Below, one piece after another: positions 46,186 through 54,496 of a stretch of DNA of 64,000 nt. Where the stretch lies: assembly GCA_025351785.1 (NCBI GenBank), contig JANXVF010000038.1, positions 16,549 to 80,548 on the forward strand, written 5' to 3'. The position numbers were made by a program, and so were the translations under genes. The DNA comes from Flavobacterium sp. Its GTDB lineage: Bacteria > Bacteroidota > Bacteroidia > Flavobacteriales > Flavobacteriaceae. Numbering within the stretch: the first letter of the stretch is position 1; every line of letters starts with the position of its first letter. Below the pieces are notes generated by a model. The model saw nothing but the letters and a program-made list of their open reading frames with translations, made no database searches and was not told the DNA's origin.

Positions 46186-48006
46186 ATGAAAAATTTAGTC
46201 ACATTATTTTTGATTTTTTACTCACTATCAGTTGGAGCTCAAGTTAAATTTGAGGCATCTACAGAAAAAAAATCGTATGCACTTAATGAAAACATCGAAT
46301 TGGTATTTTCGATGAATGTTGATGCAGATAATTTTGTTTTACCTCAATTATTAGACAATTTTAAGGTTCAAGGACCATTTATGTTTGTTCAAAATTATAA
46401 TATAAATGGACGTCGTGGTTTTGAAAAAAGTTATAAATATTATTTAACCCCAAAAAAACAAGGAGAATTCACAATCAAAGAAGCTCAGATAGAATTTGGC
46501 GGGAAAGTTTACAAAACAAGTTTGTTGAGAATTAAAATCACAAAAGCAGTTCCAATTTCTAAAAACCAAAACAATCAAAACAATCAAAACAACAATCAAT
46601 ATGATCCTTTTGACGACCCATTTTTTCATCAAAATGAACAGCCTCCTCAAGCTAGAACAGACTTTGGAGATGGAAGTTTTATTGTAGCCGAGGTTTCTAA
46701 CAAAAATCCATATGTAAACGAACCTATACATGTAGTTTACAAACTTTATTTTGATCCTAGAATTCAAATTGGCAATATTACCGACATCAAAAAACCAAAA
46801 TATAACGGATTTTGGAGTCAATTTTTTGATGCAAATAGACCAGCGGTAGAAGCCCAATATAAAGGAAAAACTTATGCAATGGCTACATTAGGATCGGCAA
46901 TATTATATCCTTTAGAGGCGGGTATTAAGCCTATAGAACCTTTTTCGTTTGAAGCTCAAGTTCAAGTTGCATCTGGCAGAGATGTTTTTGGAGACCCAAT
47001 ATATTCTGTAGTTCAAAAAAGATTATCCTCAGGAACACAAAATATTACCGTAAAAGCATTGCCAGAATCAGGAAAACCGTCAAATTTTTCTGGTGCAGTA
47101 GGTCATTTTGATTTTAAAGTAACGCCAACCAAGACAATCTTAAAAGGTGGTGAATCGCTATCGCTAAATGTTGCAGTTTCTGGAGAGGGGAATTTAAAAT
47201 TATTTAGCTTGCCCAAGCCCGAAGTTCCTCCTGCATTGGAAATGTATGAACCGCAACATCAAGAAAATGTGCAAACACCACTCAGTGGAATGTCTGGAAC
47301 AATTAGTGATAACTACACTATTGTTCCTCAATACAAAGGAAATTATCCTATAAAGGCGTTGCGATTTAGTTATTTTGATTTAAAATCAAAAAGTTACAAA
47401 ACTATAATTTTACCACAAATTAATATTAATGTTATAAACGGACCAGACTTTGCGGCGGTGTCTAAAATTATTAAGGACAAAACTAAAGAGGTAAACTCGA
47501 ATAAAATTTTTGCTTCAATCAAACAAAAAACAATTCTAACTCAAATTGACAAAGAAGCTTTTTTAGGGTCTAATTTATTTTTATTTTTATTTTTTATTCC
47601 TTTATTTTCTATACCTGCACTAGTGTTTGCAAAAAAGCAAAAAGATAAAAATGATGCCGATTTTGTTGGGAATCGGATTAAAAATTCTAATAGGCTGGCA
47701 AAAAAATACCTTTCAGAAGCAAAAAAACAAATTAATAATAAAGAGCTTTTTTATATATCGCTAGAAAAAGCAATGCATAATTTTTTGAAAGCAAAATTAA
47801 ACATCGAAACTTTTGATTTTAGCAAAGAAAAATTATCTGAAATTTTAGCTTATCGAAATGCAAATCACGAAACTATTGTTGATTTTATAAATTTGACTGA
47901 AAATTGTGAAATTGCGAGATATGCACCGGCTACCATTGCTTCAATGCAACAAGATTTTAATAAAGCCTTAGAGATAATATCGAGTTTAGAAAAACAAATT
48001 GCTTAA
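46186..48006 (+). CDS. batD: BatD: membrane-anchored beta-domain protein
   Basis: The 606-residue protein has a signal peptide (to ~19), a long periplasmic beta region with YALNENIELVFSMN, FKVQGPFMFVQNYNINGRRGFEKSYKYYLTPKKQGEFTI, an Asn/Gln linker (QNNQNNQNNNQYDPFDDPFF), a second copy-like block (VAEVSNKNPYVNEPIHVVYKLYF) and one helix at about 463-483. This is the classic BatD layout. The cytosolic tail is helical. It is 13 nt downstream of batC. Confidence 0.92.
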   Translation: MKNLVTLFLIFYSLSVGAQVKFEASTEKKSYALNENIELVFSMNVDADNFVLPQLLDNFKVQGPFMFVQNYNINGRRGFEKSYKYYLTPKKQGEFTIKEAQIEFGGKVYKTSLLRIKITKAVPISKNQNNQNNQNNNQYDPFDDPFFHQNEQPPQARTDFGDGSFIVAEVSNKNPYVNEPIHVVYKLYFDPRIQIGNITDIKKPKYNGFWSQFFDANRPAVEAQYKGKTYAMATLGSAILYPLEAGIKPIEPFSFEAQVQVASGRDVFGDPIYSVVQKRLSSGTQNITVKALPESGKPSNFSGAVGHFDFKVTPTKTILKGGESLSLNVAVSGEGNLKLFSLPKPEVPPALEMYEPQHQENVQTPLSGMSGTISDNYTIVPQYKGNYPIKALRFSYFDLKSKSYKTIILPQININVINGPDFAAVSKIIKDKTKEVNSNKIFASIKQKTILTQIDKEAFLGSNLFLFLFFIPLFSIPALVFAKKQKDKNDADFVGNRIKNSNRLAKKYLSEAKKQINNKELFYISLEKAMHNFLKAKLNIETFDFSKEKLSEILAYRNANHETIVDFINLTENCEIARYAPATIASMQQDFNKALEIISSLEKQIA

Positions 48007-48016
48007 AGAGAAACTA

Positions 48017-48760
48017 ATGAACAATTATCTAGCACTATTAATTTTAATTTTTCAAATTTCCTTCGCACAAACCGCATTTGAAAAAGGAAATCAATTGTAT
48101 AAAAGTCAAAATTATCAGGGCGCAATTACAAATTATGAGTCGGTTTTAGCATCAGGAAAACAATCAGTTGCAATTTATTTCAATCTGGGAAATTGTTATT
48201 ATAAATTACATAAAGTAGCCCCGGCTATTTTTAATTATGAAAAGGCATTGCAGTTAGACCCTAACGATGCACAAATTCTTACAAATTTAGATTTTGCTCG
48301 CAAAACTACACTTGACGATTTAAAGATAGTCCCTAAAGTTGGTTTTAGTAAAATTATCCAAAATTTTACTTCTCTACTTCATTTTGACACTTGGGCTTGG
48401 ATATCTGTAGGTTTTTCATTTACGGTTTTACTTTTTTTTGTTGGATATTATTTTAGTCAAACCACAGTCTTTAAGCGAGTTTTCTTTTCGTTTATGTTTA
48501 TCACACTAATTTTATTATTCATTAGTTTAGCATCAGGATTTTATGAAAAAAATAAAGTTTTGAATGAAAATGGCGCAATTCTTTTTGCCGAAAAATGTGC
48601 TTTTAAAAAAGAGCCTAAATTATCGAGTAAAGATTTAATGTTGCTTCATGAAGGCACAAAAGTTTATATTTTAGAAAGTATAGCTGGTTGGAGAAAAGTC
48701 CAGTTGACAGACGAAACTGTTGGTTGGATACAGGAAAATACATTCAAAGAATTAAGATAA
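48017..48760 (+). CDS. batE: BatE: TPR and SH3-like membrane protein
   Basis: I chose the ATG at 48017, 10 nt after batD, because it starts a clean signal peptide (MNNYLALLILIFQISFAQ); the alternative at 47999 overlaps batD by 8 nt. TPR units follow (FEKGNQLYKSQNYQGAITNYESVLASG, IYFNLGNCYYKLHKVAPAIFNYEKALQLDPND), then two membrane helices at about 125-180. A bacterial SH3-like end (LLHEGTKVYILESIAGWRKVQLTDETVGWIQENTFKEL) completes it. It is the last gene of the Bat operon. Confidence 0.92.
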   Translation: MNNYLALLILIFQISFAQTAFEKGNQLYKSQNYQGAITNYESVLASGKQSVAIYFNLGNCYYKLHKVAPAIFNYEKALQLDPNDAQILTNLDFARKTTLDDLKIVPKVGFSKIIQNFTSLLHFDTWAWISVGFSFTVLLFFVGYYFSQTTVFKRVFFSFMFITLILLFISLASGFYEKNKVLNENGAILFAEKCAFKKEPKLSSKDLMLLHEGTKVYILESIAGWRKVQLTDETVGWIQENTFKELR

Positions 48761-48787
48761 AAAACCTCAAGGTTAAATGATTTAAAA

Positions 48788-49279
48788 TTAAATACTCTTT
48801 TTTAAATTAGAAAACCAATCTGTTAAAACAGGCATCATAAATTCTGATGTTTTTAAAATGGGGTCAACAAACACAGAATTTTCTTGAGTTTTTTTTGATA
48901 TCAAAATATTGTTTAAATTAATTTTTATAATCAAGTTTAAAACTACCCCAAGAATCAAAGCTACTTTTAACCCTCCAAAAATACCTCCCAAAAGTCTGTT
49001 AATTAATCCCAAAAACAAAGCGCTTGCAACCTTCGATAGTAATTTTGAAAGGAAATGAATCCCAATTACAATTAATATAAAAGTAAGCAAAAAGGCAATT
49101 ATTTTAGCTGTTTTTGATTGTCCGATTAAATTTCCAACTACAGAAGAGAATTTCACTGCAAAATAAATTCCAATAAAAAATGAAAGTAGTGAAGCTAATT
49201 CAATTATAAAACCATTTTTGATACCTTTAAAGACCCCGTAACATAATAAAATTCCTAAAATAATATCTATAAAGCTCAT
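48788..49279 (-). CDS. CvpA family membrane protein
   Basis: The 163-residue protein has four hydrophobic helices. It begins FIDIILGILLCYGVFKGIKNGFIIELASLLSFFIGIY, with GLINRLLGGIFGGLKVALILGVVLN later, as in CvpA/colicin V production proteins. It converges on batE and is divergent from the gene at 49425. A TATATTTG box lies upstream at 49300-49307. Function is unsettled in this phylum. Confidence 0.88.
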   Translation of the reverse strand: MSFIDIILGILLCYGVFKGIKNGFIIELASLLSFFIGIYFAVKFSSVVGNLIGQSKTAKIIAFLLTFILIVIGIHFLSKLLSKVASALFLGLINRLLGGIFGGLKVALILGVVLNLIIKINLNNILISKKTQENSVFVDPILKTSEFMMPVLTDWFSNLKKSI

Positions 49280-49299
49280 AATTTGCTTGCAATAAAAGA

Positions 49300-49307
49300 C
49301 AAATATA
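49300..49307 (-). promoter_or_regulatory. Candidate -7 box (TATATTTG) for the CvpA gene
   Basis: TAnnTTTG on the minus strand lies 20 nt before the ATG at 49279. Confidence 0.5.
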
Positions 49308-49352
49308 GCAGAATATCAAACATAGAAATACAGAAAAGTATTTAAATGTATT

Positions 49353-49360
49353 TATATTTG
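49353..49360 (+). promoter_or_regulatory. Candidate -7 box (TATATTTG) for the gene at 49425
   Basis: TAnnTTTG lies 64 nt before the ATG at 49425. It is divergent from the CvpA box, so the two promoters share about 45 bp. Confidence 0.45.
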
Positions 49361-49424
49361 CAACTCATAAAAATTGAAAATAAAAAATTAATTTTTAGTA
49401 ATCAGCTATTTTTAAAATCAAAAA

Positions 49425-49781
49425 ATGTCAAGAGATATACAGCTTAAAGATCGTTGGGAAAAAGTAGTTGAAATACTTTCTAATCAGTTTGCAGATGGCG
49501 AAAAGTTAGATTTAGATGCTATTATATATTTAATTGGAGTTCAAGAATTGGGTAATTTTAAAAAAAACTTTCAAAAAGACGAAAAAGTAAACTTAATGCA
49601 CATTGCAATTTGTAGATTACTTGAACCTTATGGATATTATGAGTTCAATTTTTTTGATAAAGAGGGTTGGCCTCATTACAAAATAAAAGAAGAATTACCC
49701 GCGCTAAAAGCTGGTGAACAGTCTATTTTAATGAAAGATGCAATTGTTAATTATTTTTTAGAAAAAGAGCTTATAAAGTAG
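49425..49781 (+). CDS. Conserved-looking hypothetical protein upstream of pheS
   Basis: The 118-residue soluble protein is mostly helical: DRWEKVVEILSNQFADGEKLDLDAIIYLIGVQELG, LMHIAICRLLEPYGYYEFNFFDKEGWPHYKIKEELP, MKDAIVNYFLEKELI. No membrane segment or catalytic motif is visible. I do not recognise a named family, although I recall similar proteins next to pheS in flavobacteria. It has its own candidate promoter and a repeat downstream. Confidence 0.72.
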   Translation: MSRDIQLKDRWEKVVEILSNQFADGEKLDLDAIIYLIGVQELGNFKKNFQKDEKVNLMHIAICRLLEPYGYYEFNFFDKEGWPHYKIKEELPALKAGEQSILMKDAIVNYFLEKELIK

Positions 49782-49891
49782 ATAGGAACTAGAGACCAGT
49801 AATTATTAAATAGCCCACAAAAGGCAAAACTATTTTTCTACTAATCACTATTTACTACCCACTAATTACTAATTACTTTTCACTTATCACT
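49782..49891. repeat. AGTGATTAGT-family repeat before pheS
   Basis: The right part (CTACTAATCACTATTTACTA, then CTAATTACTAATTAC, then TCACTTATCACTT) is a run of reverse-complement units. The left part is more degenerate. The core AAAAGGCAAAAC is the reverse complement of the GTTTTGCCTTTT type core seen at 40.7 kb. The element starts at the stop of the gene at 49425. Confidence 0.65.
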
Positions 49892-49900
49892 TAAATAAAC

Positions 49901-49908
49901 TAAGTTTG
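49901..49908 (+). promoter_or_regulatory. Candidate -7 box (TAAGTTTG) for pheS
   Basis: TAnnTTTG lies 20 nt before the pheS ATG and directly follows the repeat arm, which therefore occupies the -33 region. Confidence 0.5.
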
Positions 49909-49927
49909 TATTTTCAAAGAACGACTG

Positions 49928-50947
49928 ATGATAGATAAGATTAAACAACATATTGAAGAAGCCAAAGCCTTTAACGAAAAAAACAAAGAAGCTTTAGAAC
50001 AATTTCGTATAAAATATTTAGGAAGCAAGGGCTTGCTTAAAGAATTTTTTACTGAATTTAAAAATATTCCTAACGATCAAAAAAAAGACTTCGGTCAAAT
50101 TATTAATACTCTTAAAGCCGTTGCGGAAGAAAAAGTAAAAACTATTCAAGACGAACTTGAAAGTAAAGAAGTAGAAAAAGGAATTTATGGCGATTTAACG
50201 CGTCCTGGCGAACCTTTAGCAATTGGATCTCGTCACCCAATTTCGTTAGTAAAAAATCAAATTATTGATATTTTTTCAACTATTGGATTCAATGTTTCTG
50301 AAGGTCCAGAAATCGAAGACGATTGGCACAACTTTACCGCATTAAATTTACCAGAATACCATCCTGCACGCGATATGCAAGATACATTTTTCATTCAAAC
50401 CGGTCCTGATGTATTGCTTAGAACCCACACATCGTCTGTACAAGTGCGTTACATGGAAAATAATAAACCTCCAATTCGTACCATTTCGCCTGGAAGAGTT
50501 TTTCGTAACGAAGCTATTTCATCTCGTTCACATTGTATTTTCCATCAAGTAGAAGGATTATATATTGATAAAGATGTTTCCTTTGCCGATTTAAAACAAA
50601 CACTTTTATATTTTACTAAGGAAATGTTTGGGAAATCAAAAATCCGCTTGCGTCCAAGCTACTTTCCATTTACAGAGCCAAGTGCCGAGATTGATATTTA
50701 CTGGGGTTTAAAAACCGAAACCGATTATCGAATTACAAAAGGTACAGGTTGGTTAGAAATTGGAGGTTGCGGTATGGTCGATCCTAATGTTTTAAAAAAT
50801 TGTAACATCAATCCTGATGAATTCTCGGGTTTCGCCTTCGGAATGGGAATTGAACGTATTGCAATGTTACTATATCAAATTGGCGATATCCGAATGTTTT
50901 TTGAAAACGATGTGCGATTTTTGGAGCAGTTTAAATCAAGTATATAG
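49928..50947 (+). CDS. pheS: Phenylalanine--tRNA ligase alpha subunit
   Basis: This class II aminoacyl-tRNA synthetase subunit charges tRNA-Phe together with PheT, which is not in the window. The 339-residue protein has an N-terminal coiled coil, the ARDMQDTFF segment, motif 2 ([29 protein letters not shown]), [22 protein letters not shown] and motif 3 ([16 protein letters not shown]). The length is normal. Its TAG stop is the first part of a dispersed repeat. pheT is not adjacent, which is common in this phylum. Confidence 0.98.
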   Translation: MIDKIKQHIEEAKAFNEKNKEALEQFRIKYLGSKGLLKEFFTEFKNIPNDQKKDFGQIINTLKAVAEEKVKTIQDELESKEVEKGIYGDLTRPGEPLAIGSRHPISLVKNQIIDIFSTIGFNVSEGPEIEDDWHNFTALNLPEYHPARDMQDTFFIQTGPDVLLRTHTSSVQVRYMENNKPPIRTISPGRVFRNEAISSRSHCIFHQVEGLYIDKDVSFADLKQTLLYFTKEMFGKSKIRLRPSYFPFTEPSAEIDIYWGLKTETDYRITKGTGWLEIGGCGMVDPNVLKNCNINPDEFSGFAFGMGIERIAMLLYQIGDIRMFFENDVRFLEQFKSSI

Positions 50948-50972
50948 TCATTGAGACGAACGAAGCAATCTC
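50947..50972 (+). repeat. GTCATTG...GAAGCAATCTC repeat, copy 1
   Basis: The 26-nt unit begins at the last base of the pheS stop codon and is inverted relative to copy 2 at 51055-51080; 24 of 26 bases agree by hand. Units of the form GTCATTGCGAGGAACGAAGC are, from memory, dispersed in many Bacteroidota genomes. Confidence 0.75.
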
Positions 50973-51054
50973 ATATCATCATGACAAAAGTGTTCAAATA
51001 CTTAAGCAATGTCTTTTTAAATAAGTTATATTATAAAAATTAGTTAAGAACGAA

Positions 51055-51080
51055 GAGATTGCTTCGTTCCTCCCAATGAC
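51055..51080 (-). repeat. GTCATTG...GAAGCAATCTC repeat, copy 2 (inverted)
   Basis: The reverse complement of copy 1, ending one base before the ATG at 51081. The 82 nt between the copies is AT-rich with no recognised element. The pair could fold as a long hairpin and terminate pheS transcription. Confidence 0.75.
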
Positions 51081-51488
51081 ATGAAAGCAGACATAACAAT
51101 CCCAAAAGTAGAAAACGTATTTCTAGCTGCAATCCACGAATGGAGTGACGACTTTATGGAAAAAATCTGGAATGTATATTTAGTTAATGATTCTGATTTT
51201 GATATAGAAAGTGTGATGGTAGTTTCTAAAGCATTCGGCACTCTTGACGGCGAAATGAAAAAAACTTCGTTATTGCGCCACGCATTTTTAAAGGTTCCAG
51301 CAGTGTCGGTTGTTAAAATCGAGATGATTGAAAAGAGTGTTTTACAATTGAATAATGAATTTATGGTAACTTACTTTATCGAAAATGTACTGTATGATAA
51401 AAGATTTATTTTTAAGAAAAATTTTGCGACAGAAAGCGAAACAGAAGAAGTTCCTATTTTATTTGTTGATGGAGTGATTGTGAGGTAG
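51081..51488 (+). CDS. Hypothetical protein downstream of pheS
   Basis: The 135-residue soluble protein is mixed alpha/beta: TIPKVENVFLAAIHEWSDDFMEKIWNVYLVNDSDFDIESVMVVSKAFGTLDGEMKKTSLLRHAF, VPAVSVVKIEMIEKSVLQLNNEFMVTYFIENVLYDKRFIFKKNF. No known catalytic motif is visible. I recall homologs in flavobacteria that are annotated by proximity to pheS, but the fold is unknown to me. The start codon directly abuts a repeat and no promoter is visible. Confidence 0.75.
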   Translation: MKADITIPKVENVFLAAIHEWSDDFMEKIWNVYLVNDSDFDIESVMVVSKAFGTLDGEMKKTSLLRHAFLKVPAVSVVKIEMIEKSVLQLNNEFMVTYFIENVLYDKRFIFKKNFATESETEEVPILFVDGVIVR

Positions 51489-51491
51489 TTT

Positions 51492-51570
51492 TAGTAAAAA
51501 GTGATTAGTAAGTAGTGATTAGTGAATTATGCTTTTCTGATCTTCACTAATTACTAATCACTTTTTACTC
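51492..51570. repeat. AGTGATTAGT-family repeat, best-preserved inverted arms (also a likely terminator)
   Basis: The right arm (51543-51568) read backwards gives GTAAAAAGTGATTAGTAA plus TTAGTGAA. The left arm (51494-51526) is the same 26 bases interrupted by one 7-nt unit (GTAGTGA). The arms enclose about 16 nt. The element fills the gap between two converging genes (stops at 51488 and 51574). Confidence 0.85.
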
Positions 51571-51573
51571 ATC

Positions 51574-52569
51574 TTAATCTAATTTATCAGTTAATTTTTT
51601 AAACGTACTTTTAGCTTCCTTTCCTTGATATAAAATTTCATAAACTGCGTCAATAATTGGAGTTTTTGCACCATATTCCTGATTAAGTTGCCAAGCACTT
51701 TTTGTAGCATAATAGCCTTCGGCAACCATACTCATTTCCATCATTGCGCTTTTTACCGTGTAACCTTTACCTATCATGTTTCCAAACATTCTATTTCTAG
51801 AGAAAACAGAATATCCTGTAACTAATAAATCTCCGAGATAGGCAGAATTATTAATGTTCCGTTTCATTTTGTGAACTTTTCGTATAAATTTTTTCATCTC
51901 GCGAATGCCGTTACTCATCAAAACTGATTGAAAATTGTCTCCATAGCCAAGTCCATGAGCCATTCCCGCTGCAATTGCATAAATATTTTTTAACATAGCG
52001 GCATATTCTGTTCCAATAATATCGTCAGATATTTTGGCTTTGATATAATTTCCAGATAAACATTTAGCTACAATTTTTGCTTTTAAAGCGTCACCACATG
52101 CAATTGTTAAATAGGAAAGTCTTTCTAATGCAACTTCCTCTGCGTGACAAGGTCCGGTAATTACTCCGATATTTTCAAATGGAATTGCATAAATTTTATG
52201 AAAATGTTCACCAACAATTAGAGAAGTTTCAGGTACAATTCCTTTTATAGCTGAGAAAATTACTTTATTTTGAAGAGAAACTTCAAGTTTTTCTAATTCT
52301 GAACTTAAAAAAGCTGATGGGATTGCAAATATTAAATAGTCAGCATCTTCAACAGCTTCGTTTATATTGTTAGTAAGTTTTAGTTTAGATAAATCGAATT
52401 CTACTGAGCTTAAATAATTAGGATTGTGTTTAAATTTTTTGATATGTTCAATCGCACCCTCGTTACGCATGTACCAATATATTTGTTTTTGATTCACGCA
52501 TAACATTTTTGATATTGCAGTTGCCCAACTGCCACCACCTATTACTGCAAATTTTGGGTTTTCATTCAT
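51574..52569 (-). CDS. gpsA: Glycerol-3-phosphate dehydrogenase [NAD(P)+]
   Basis: The enzyme makes glycerol-3-phosphate for phospholipids. I chose the ATG at 52569 (MNENPKFAVIGGGSWATAISKML), giving 331 residues, the family norm; the frame is open to a GTG at 52635, which would add 22 residues of poor fit. GGGSWATAI is the NAD loop. IFSAIKGIVPET, ITGPCHAEEVALERLSYLTIACG, YAAMLKNIYAIAAGMAHGLGYGDN (catalytic Lys) and GDLLVTGYSVFSRNRMFG follow in order. Confidence 0.96.
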   Translation of the reverse strand: MNENPKFAVIGGGSWATAISKMLCVNQKQIYWYMRNEGAIEHIKKFKHNPNYLSSVEFDLSKLKLTNNINEAVEDADYLIFAIPSAFLSSELEKLEVSLQNKVIFSAIKGIVPETSLIVGEHFHKIYAIPFENIGVITGPCHAEEVALERLSYLTIACGDALKAKIVAKCLSGNYIKAKISDDIIGTEYAAMLKNIYAIAAGMAHGLGYGDNFQSVLMSNGIREMKKFIRKVHKMKRNINNSAYLGDLLVTGYSVFSRNRMFGNMIGKGYTVKSAMMEMSMVAEGYYATKSAWQLNQEYGAKTPIIDAVYEILYQGKEAKSTFKKLTDKLD

Positions 52570-52652
52570 TACTATATCGTTTGAGAAGTCAAAAATACTG
52601 ATTTTTTTTGGTTTGCCAATAGTTAGAATTTGCACTTACTATGGTAAGTATG

Positions 52653-52722
52653 TTAGCCCAGATAGAAACGGAAAGCTCCCGATTTTTTCGGGACTTGAAG
52701 TGGATAGCTGGAAATAGCTCCC
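52653..52722 (+). ncRNA. Flavo-1-like structured repeat element
   Basis: TTAGCCCAGATAGAAACGGAAA, a TCCCGA/TCGGGA hairpin, then AAGTGGATAGCTGGAAATAGCTCCC match a widespread flavobacterial element. From memory it agrees with the Flavo-1 RNA motif; I could not verify this. It lies upstream of gpsA (opposite strand). The rest of the 360-nt gap from 52570 to 52929 holds a terminator at 52823-52859 and otherwise AT-rich sequence. Confidence 0.55.
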
Positions 52723-52822
52723 TTAAAATTTAACTTAATATTATGGTTTACAATATACTATAAATAGAATTGTTTCGTTTTAAAGATGTTAGTTATTATA
52801 AATATTTAGATTTAGCATTAAA

Positions 52823-52859
52823 AAAAGGCATTTAGGAAATTATTTCTTAAATGCCTTTT
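52823..52859 (-). terminator. Terminator after the alcohol dehydrogenase gene
   Basis: A 17-bp stem (AAAAGGCATTTAGGAAA with TTTCTTAAATGCCTTTT, one G-U pair) encloses a 3-nt loop. On the minus strand it is followed by a T run. It starts about 70 nt after the stop at 52930. Confidence 0.8.
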
Positions 52860-52929
52860 AGTTTATTTTTTATTAAACTTTAATGTTGTGTATATTTTGA
52901 CTGTATATGTGAAGTCGAAATCAGTTCAA

Positions 52930-54096
52930 TTAATAACTTATTTCTACAATTTCACGAACTTTTTCTAAAGTGATATTTTGCTTTTCACCTAAACCTTTCC
53001 AACCTCTTTCTTCGAAACGATTTACAATAAAATCGGCCGTTTTTTCAATGTTTTCTGCGTTTTCAGAGATTTTGGTTTTCATTCCCATAGTATGGAAAAA
53101 TTCAATAGTTTTTTCAATTGCTTTTTGTGCAATTTCATCAGTTGAATTACCAGAAATATTCCAAACTCTTTCGCCATATTGTGCTAGTTTGTCTTTTTTG
53201 GTTTCAAACATCACTTTATATAAATTTGGAAGAATTATTGCTAAAGTTCTTGCGTGATCAATTTCGTATAAAGCGGTTAATTCGTGACCAATCATGTGTG
53301 TTGCCCAATCGCTCGGTACCCCTTTTTGAATCAATCCGTTTAATGCCATTGTTGCGCTCCAAACAAAATTGGAAGCTAATTTATAATCACTAGGATTTTC
53401 AACTACGCTTGGTCCAACTTCTAATAAAGTTTTCAAAATGCTTTCGGCAAATCTGTCTTGTAAAAGTGCATCGTGAGGAAACGTTAAATATTGTTCCATA
53501 ACGTGTGTAAAAGCATCAATAACACCATTTTGCAATTGTCTTTTTGGTAAAGAAGTAATCACAGTTGGATCAACAATAGAGAATTTTGGAAATAACGCAC
53601 TTCCGCCAAGCGTTAGTTTTTCTTGTGTTGCTTCGATAGTTACAACCGCACCAGAATTCATTTCTGAACCTGTTGCAGGCAAAGTTAAAACGGTTCCGAA
53701 TGGAATTACTTGAGACACATCGGTAAAGAGAATTCTTTTTCTTAAAATATCTGCTGCATCGCCATCAAAATTTACGGCTGCTGAAATGAATTTTACTCCA
53801 TCAATAACACTTCCGCCACCAACTGCCAAGATAAAATCGATTTTCTGTTCGCGAATAATTGCAACAGCTTTCATCAAAGTTTCAAATCTTGGATTGGGTT
53901 CGATGCCACCAAATTCGACGATTTCAAAACCTTTTAACGCTGAGGTTACGGCTTCGTGAACGCCATTTTTAAAGATACTTCCGCCACCATAAGCCAATAA
54001 AACTTTGGCGTTTTTTGGAACTAACTTAGCTAATTTTTCTGTTTGTCCTTTGCCAAAAACATAATTGACAGGATTGTATAATTCGAAATTGTTCAT
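52930..54096 (-). CDS. Iron-containing alcohol dehydrogenase (YqhD/BDH-like)
   Basis: The 388-residue protein begins FELYNPVNYVFGKGQTEKLAKLVP and has LAYGGGSIFKNG, ILAVGGGSVIDGVKFI, GTVLTLPATGSEMNSGAVVT and HVMEQYLTFPHDALLQDRFAE. The metal site is GVPSDWATHMIGHELTALYEIDHARTLAI, which supplies the His ligands. The pattern fits the NADPH-dependent YqhD/butanol dehydrogenase branch, which reduces aldehydes. Monocistronic, with its own TAAATTTG box. Confidence 0.92.
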   Translation of the reverse strand: MNNFELYNPVNYVFGKGQTEKLAKLVPKNAKVLLAYGGGSIFKNGVHEAVTSALKGFEIVEFGGIEPNPRFETLMKAVAIIREQKIDFILAVGGGSVIDGVKFISAAVNFDGDAADILRKRILFTDVSQVIPFGTVLTLPATGSEMNSGAVVTIEATQEKLTLGGSALFPKFSIVDPTVITSLPKRQLQNGVIDAFTHVMEQYLTFPHDALLQDRFAESILKTLLEVGPSVVENPSDYKLASNFVWSATMALNGLIQKGVPSDWATHMIGHELTALYEIDHARTLAIILPNLYKVMFETKKDKLAQYGERVWNISGNSTDEIAQKAIEKTIEFFHTMGMKTKISENAENIEKTADFIVNRFEERGWKGLGEKQNITLEKVREIVEISY

Positions 54097-54115
54097 TGTA
54101 AAAATATTTAGAGTA

Positions 54116-54123
54116 CAAATTTA
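54116..54123 (-). promoter_or_regulatory. Candidate -7 box (TAAATTTG) for the alcohol dehydrogenase
   Basis: TAnnTTTG on the minus strand lies 19 nt before the ATG at 54096. Confidence 0.5.
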
Positions 54124-54169
54124 CGAAACGATTGAACGAACAAGTGGTAAAGGAATGTTAAGTTACGTT

Positions 54170-54496
54170 TTATTTAAAAAAATTTGATATTTCTGTATGA
54201 TTATTAGATATGTAGGTAATAAGATATTGATTTTCTTCTTTTTCAAAGAAAATATACCATGTTGTTCTTGGGTTACTCTTGTAAAAGATATAGTTAGCAC
54301 CTAAATGAAATAGAGGTAAAGGTGTTGATTTGTGTGGGAATGATTGGATGTTTTGATCAATAAAATCTATTATTTTGTCTTTGTATTCAATAGCATTTTC
54401 CATGTAACTGAAATAATCGTCTTTGTAAAGTATGTAAATTAAATTGTTTAGAAAATGCTCAACTTCAACTTTATAGAAGATTTTTATTTCTTCCAT
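54170..54496 (-). CDS. RelE/ParE-family toxin-like protein
   Basis: The 108-residue protein has the shape of RelE/ParE toxins: a helical N-terminus (EEIKIFYKVEVEHFLNNLIYILYKDDYFSYMENAIEYKDKIIDFIDQNI) then beta strands with ANYIFYKSNPRTTWYIFFEKEENQYLITYISNNHTE. The YKSNPRTTWYIFFE strand is what I associate with this subgroup in Bacteroidota. It overlaps the upstream small gene by 13 nt, as toxins do after antitoxins. Ribosome-dependent mRNA cleavage or gyrase inhibition would be the family roles; which one is unknown. Confidence 0.78.
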   Translation of the reverse strand: MEEIKIFYKVEVEHFLNNLIYILYKDDYFSYMENAIEYKDKIIDFIDQNIQSFPHKSTPLPLFHLGANYIFYKSNPRTTWYIFFEKEENQYLITYISNNHTEISNFFK

